Assembly: GCF_007676755.1 (NCBI RefSeq)
Contig: NZ_VEBK01000004.1
Coordinates: 1-64,000 of the forward strand
Source of the DNA: Bacillus sp. FJAT-22090
Lineage (GTDB): Bacteria; Bacillota; Bacilli; Bacillales_A; Planococcaceae
Direction of reading: 5' to 3'
Length of the DNA stretch: 64,000 bases
Shown piece after piece: positions 62,854 through 64,000 of this stretch (its first letter is position 1; each line of letters opens with the position of its first letter). The translations under genes and the position numbers were made by a program. Below the pieces are notes generated by a model that had not been told where the DNA came from, did not search any database, and saw nothing but the letters and a program-made list of their open reading frames with translations.

Positions 62854-63459
62854 TCAAAAGTTCTTGTTATACCACGCTTTTGCAGCCTGTACTTCGTCTT
62901 GCGTTAACTGATGGCCATATGAATGCCAATATAGCTCAACTTCTGCTCCAGCTTGTGCTAGTAAATCATGTAACTCCTCTGATTCAGTTACAGGGCACAT
63001 TTGATCATTTTTTCCTGCACCAATGAATACAGGAGATTTAGGAAATGATGGAATCTCTACTCCCCGTCTTGGAACCATTGGATGATGTAAAATAGCTCCT
63101 TTTAAAACATGCTCATATTGGAATAAAAGATTAGCTGCTATATTGGCACCATTAGAATAACCAATAGCTATGACATTATTACGATCGAACTGGTAGTTTT
63201 CTGCTGCTTCATCGACGAACTTTTTCAATTCCTCTGTTTGGAAGATTAGATCCTCTATATCGAATACTCCTGCTGCCAAGCGTTTGAAAAAGCGAGGCAT
63301 TCCATTTTCAGATATGTTCCCTCGAACACTTAATATATTTGCTTTTCCATCAATTTCTTTCCCCAGAGGAACTAAATCATGCTCATTTCCACCTGTACCG
63401 TGTAAAAGCAATAATGTAGGACGTGTTAAATCTTCCCCTTTATAAAAAACATGTTTCAT
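62854..63459 (-). CDS. Carboxylesterase/phospholipase-type hydrolase (MhqD-like)
   Basis: An alpha/beta hydrolase of 201 residues: LLLHGTGGNEHDLVPLG (oxyanion region), GYSNGANIA with the nucleophile serine, IGAGKNDQMCP with the aspartate, and YGHQLTQDE with the histidine. Length and motifs match B. subtilis MhqD, induced by hydroquinones through MhqR. The start at 63459 has AAAGGGAG 7 nt upstream. An MhqR-type box lies 20 nt before the start codon. The neighbour MhqE is absent. Confidence 0.88.
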   Translation of the reverse strand: MKHVFYKGEDLTRPTLLLLHGTGGNEHDLVPLGKEIDGKANILSVRGNISENGMPRFFKRLAAGVFDIEDLIFQTEELKKFVDEAAENYQFDRNNVIAIGYSNGANIAANLLFQYEHVLKGAILHHPMVPRRGVEIPSFPKSPVFIGAGKNDQMCPVTESEELHDLLAQAGAEVELYWHSYGHQLTQDEVQAAKAWYNKNF

Positions 63460-63478
63460 GTTAAAACTCCCTTTCATA

Positions 63479-63496
63479 TACCTCGAATTCAAGATA
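63479..63496 (-). promoter_or_regulatory. MhqR-type operator upstream of mhqD
   Basis: TACCTCGAATTCAAGATA, 16 of 18 positions equal to the MhqR box of B. subtilis (TATCTCGAATTCGAGATA, from memory). It overlaps a further inverted repeat, TATCTTGAATTCG on the other strand with ATTCAAG at 63502-63510. Confidence 0.7.
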
Positions 63497-63540
63497 ATCA
63501 TAACTTGAATCTTTTTTTAGGTCAAATGAATAGGATTATA

Positions 63541-64000
63541 CTACTTTGAAAGAAGCTGTTTCAAATTTTGAGGCTCATCTACACGTAAAGCAAATTCTGT
63601 GACATATTTTTTCTTTCCCATGAACATTGTTGCTTCTATTGGTTCATAAAGATGGATAATCACTTGCGGCTCTACTTTTTCAAAGTCTTTATACATAAAT
63701 TGCAATGTATCCTTACTAGGGTATATATTTACCCACTCGACTTCTTTAATTTTAGAAAGCGGTACAATAATACGGGCAGTTAACCCCTGCGTAATATATA
63801 TATTTCCATTTTTTATTTCTAAGGGATGTAGTCTTGTAATTTGAATTTCCGCCACAAAGAAGAAGACTGTGTATATATTTAAAATAAGTAGAATGAATGA
63901 TAAAATCAATGACTTTTCGTGGAGCCACCAGTGGAGCCCGATTGTTTCAATAACTATTGCATGTATGAGCATAATATTCATCGCAATTGCACTCGTTTTT
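63541..64000 (-). CDS. Membrane protein, N-terminus cut by the window edge
   Basis: At least 152 residues are visible; the frame is open to the end of the window (KTSAIAMNIMLI...), and no ribosome binding site precedes the visible ATG codons at 63981 and 63972, so the gene probably begins beyond 64000. Two hydrophobic helices (about the first 45 visible residues) are followed by a beta-rich cytoplasmic domain (ITRLHPLEIKNGNIYITQGL to the end) with the look of a bacterial PH-like domain. Family and function not recognised. Confidence 0.7.
   Translation of the reverse strand, partial: KTSAIAMNIMLIHAIVIETIGLHWWLHEKSLILSFILLILNIYTVFFFVAEIQITRLHPLEIKNGNIYITQGLTARIIVPLSKIKEVEWVNIYPSKDTLQFMYKDFEKVEPQVIIHLYEPIEATMFMGKKKYVTEFALRVDEPQNLKQLLSK

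Overview
The window looks like the chromosome of a low-GC, Gram-positive, endospore-former-type bacterium of the order Bacillales. The gene set resembles the Planococcaceae/Caryophanaceae side (Psychrobacillus, Sporosarcina, Lysinibacillus) more than Bacillus subtilis itself, but the genus cannot be fixed from the sequence alone. The evidence is the AT-rich sequence, strong GGAGG-type ribosome binding sites with frequent TTG/GTG starts, a tyrosine T-box, Fur, NsrR, CadC, sigma-W and sigma-B type sites, and close relatives of B. subtilis NiaP, YclNOPQ, NsrR/Hmp, SigV/RsiV, NfeD/FloT, HflX and MhqD. No rRNA, tRNA, prophage, insertion sequence with a transposase, or CRISPR array was seen.

Layout. 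1-8.4 kb: a double-GNAT acetyltransferase, a cadC-cadA metal efflux operon, a penicillin-acylase family enzyme, murB, and a redox-type HxlR regulator divergent from a YceI-family gene. 8.6-12.2 kb: a transporter plus an L-carbamoylase-like and an aminoacylase-like M20 hydrolase in one operon. 12.3-19.4 kb: a small membrane protein with an ECF-type promoter, a frameshifted small membrane gene, a PadR-controlled heterodimeric ABC exporter, a FAD/Rieske oxidoreductase and a DUF2500 gene with a sigma-W promoter. 19.4-32.1 kb: DsbA-like oxidoreductase, Mn-pyrophosphatase, nsrR/hmp, a GNAT fusion, 3-methyladenine glycosylase, CoA-transferase, P-loop kinase, niaP, thrC-thrB, zupT, a UDG-like protein and PAP2. 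32.2-33.1 kb: a gene-free stretch bounded by about 44-nt inverted repeats. 33.2-41.4 kb: a Fur-controlled catechol-siderophore uptake operon, a lipoprotein with a sigma-W promoter, a peptide transporter and an ABC exporter. 41.4-49.2 kb: a repeat patch, hflX, an acyl-CoA synthetase, a T-box-controlled NhaC-type transporter, a second 21-nt repeat array and a methyltransferase. 49.2-64 kb: a MacB-type ABC pair divergent from sigV-rsiV, an HD-GYP/fumC/PCYCGC operon, nfeD-floT, DUF47-pit, a pentapeptide protein, an MMPL protein, mhqD and a membrane gene cut by the window edge.

The main hidden layer is regulatory. Three promoters have an exact TGAAAC-N16-CGTATA sigma-W pattern (nfeD-floT, which is the expected case, plus a DUF2500 gene and a DUF6612-like lipoprotein gene). 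A fourth has TGGAAC-N16-CGTATA (a 98-residue PspB-sized membrane protein), and sigV has its own ECF-like promoter. These scattered membrane genes may therefore form one cell-envelope stress response. A second layer is quinone/electrophile sensing: two TTAC-N5-GTAA operators, the site type known for CatR, lie between the HxlR gene and yceI, and an MhqR-type box precedes the MhqD-like hydrolase.

The other unusual material is repetitive: the inverted-repeat-bounded 745-bp stretch, two arrays with an exact 21-nt period, and GC-rich repeat modules shared by three intergenic regions. None of these has a convincing gene.
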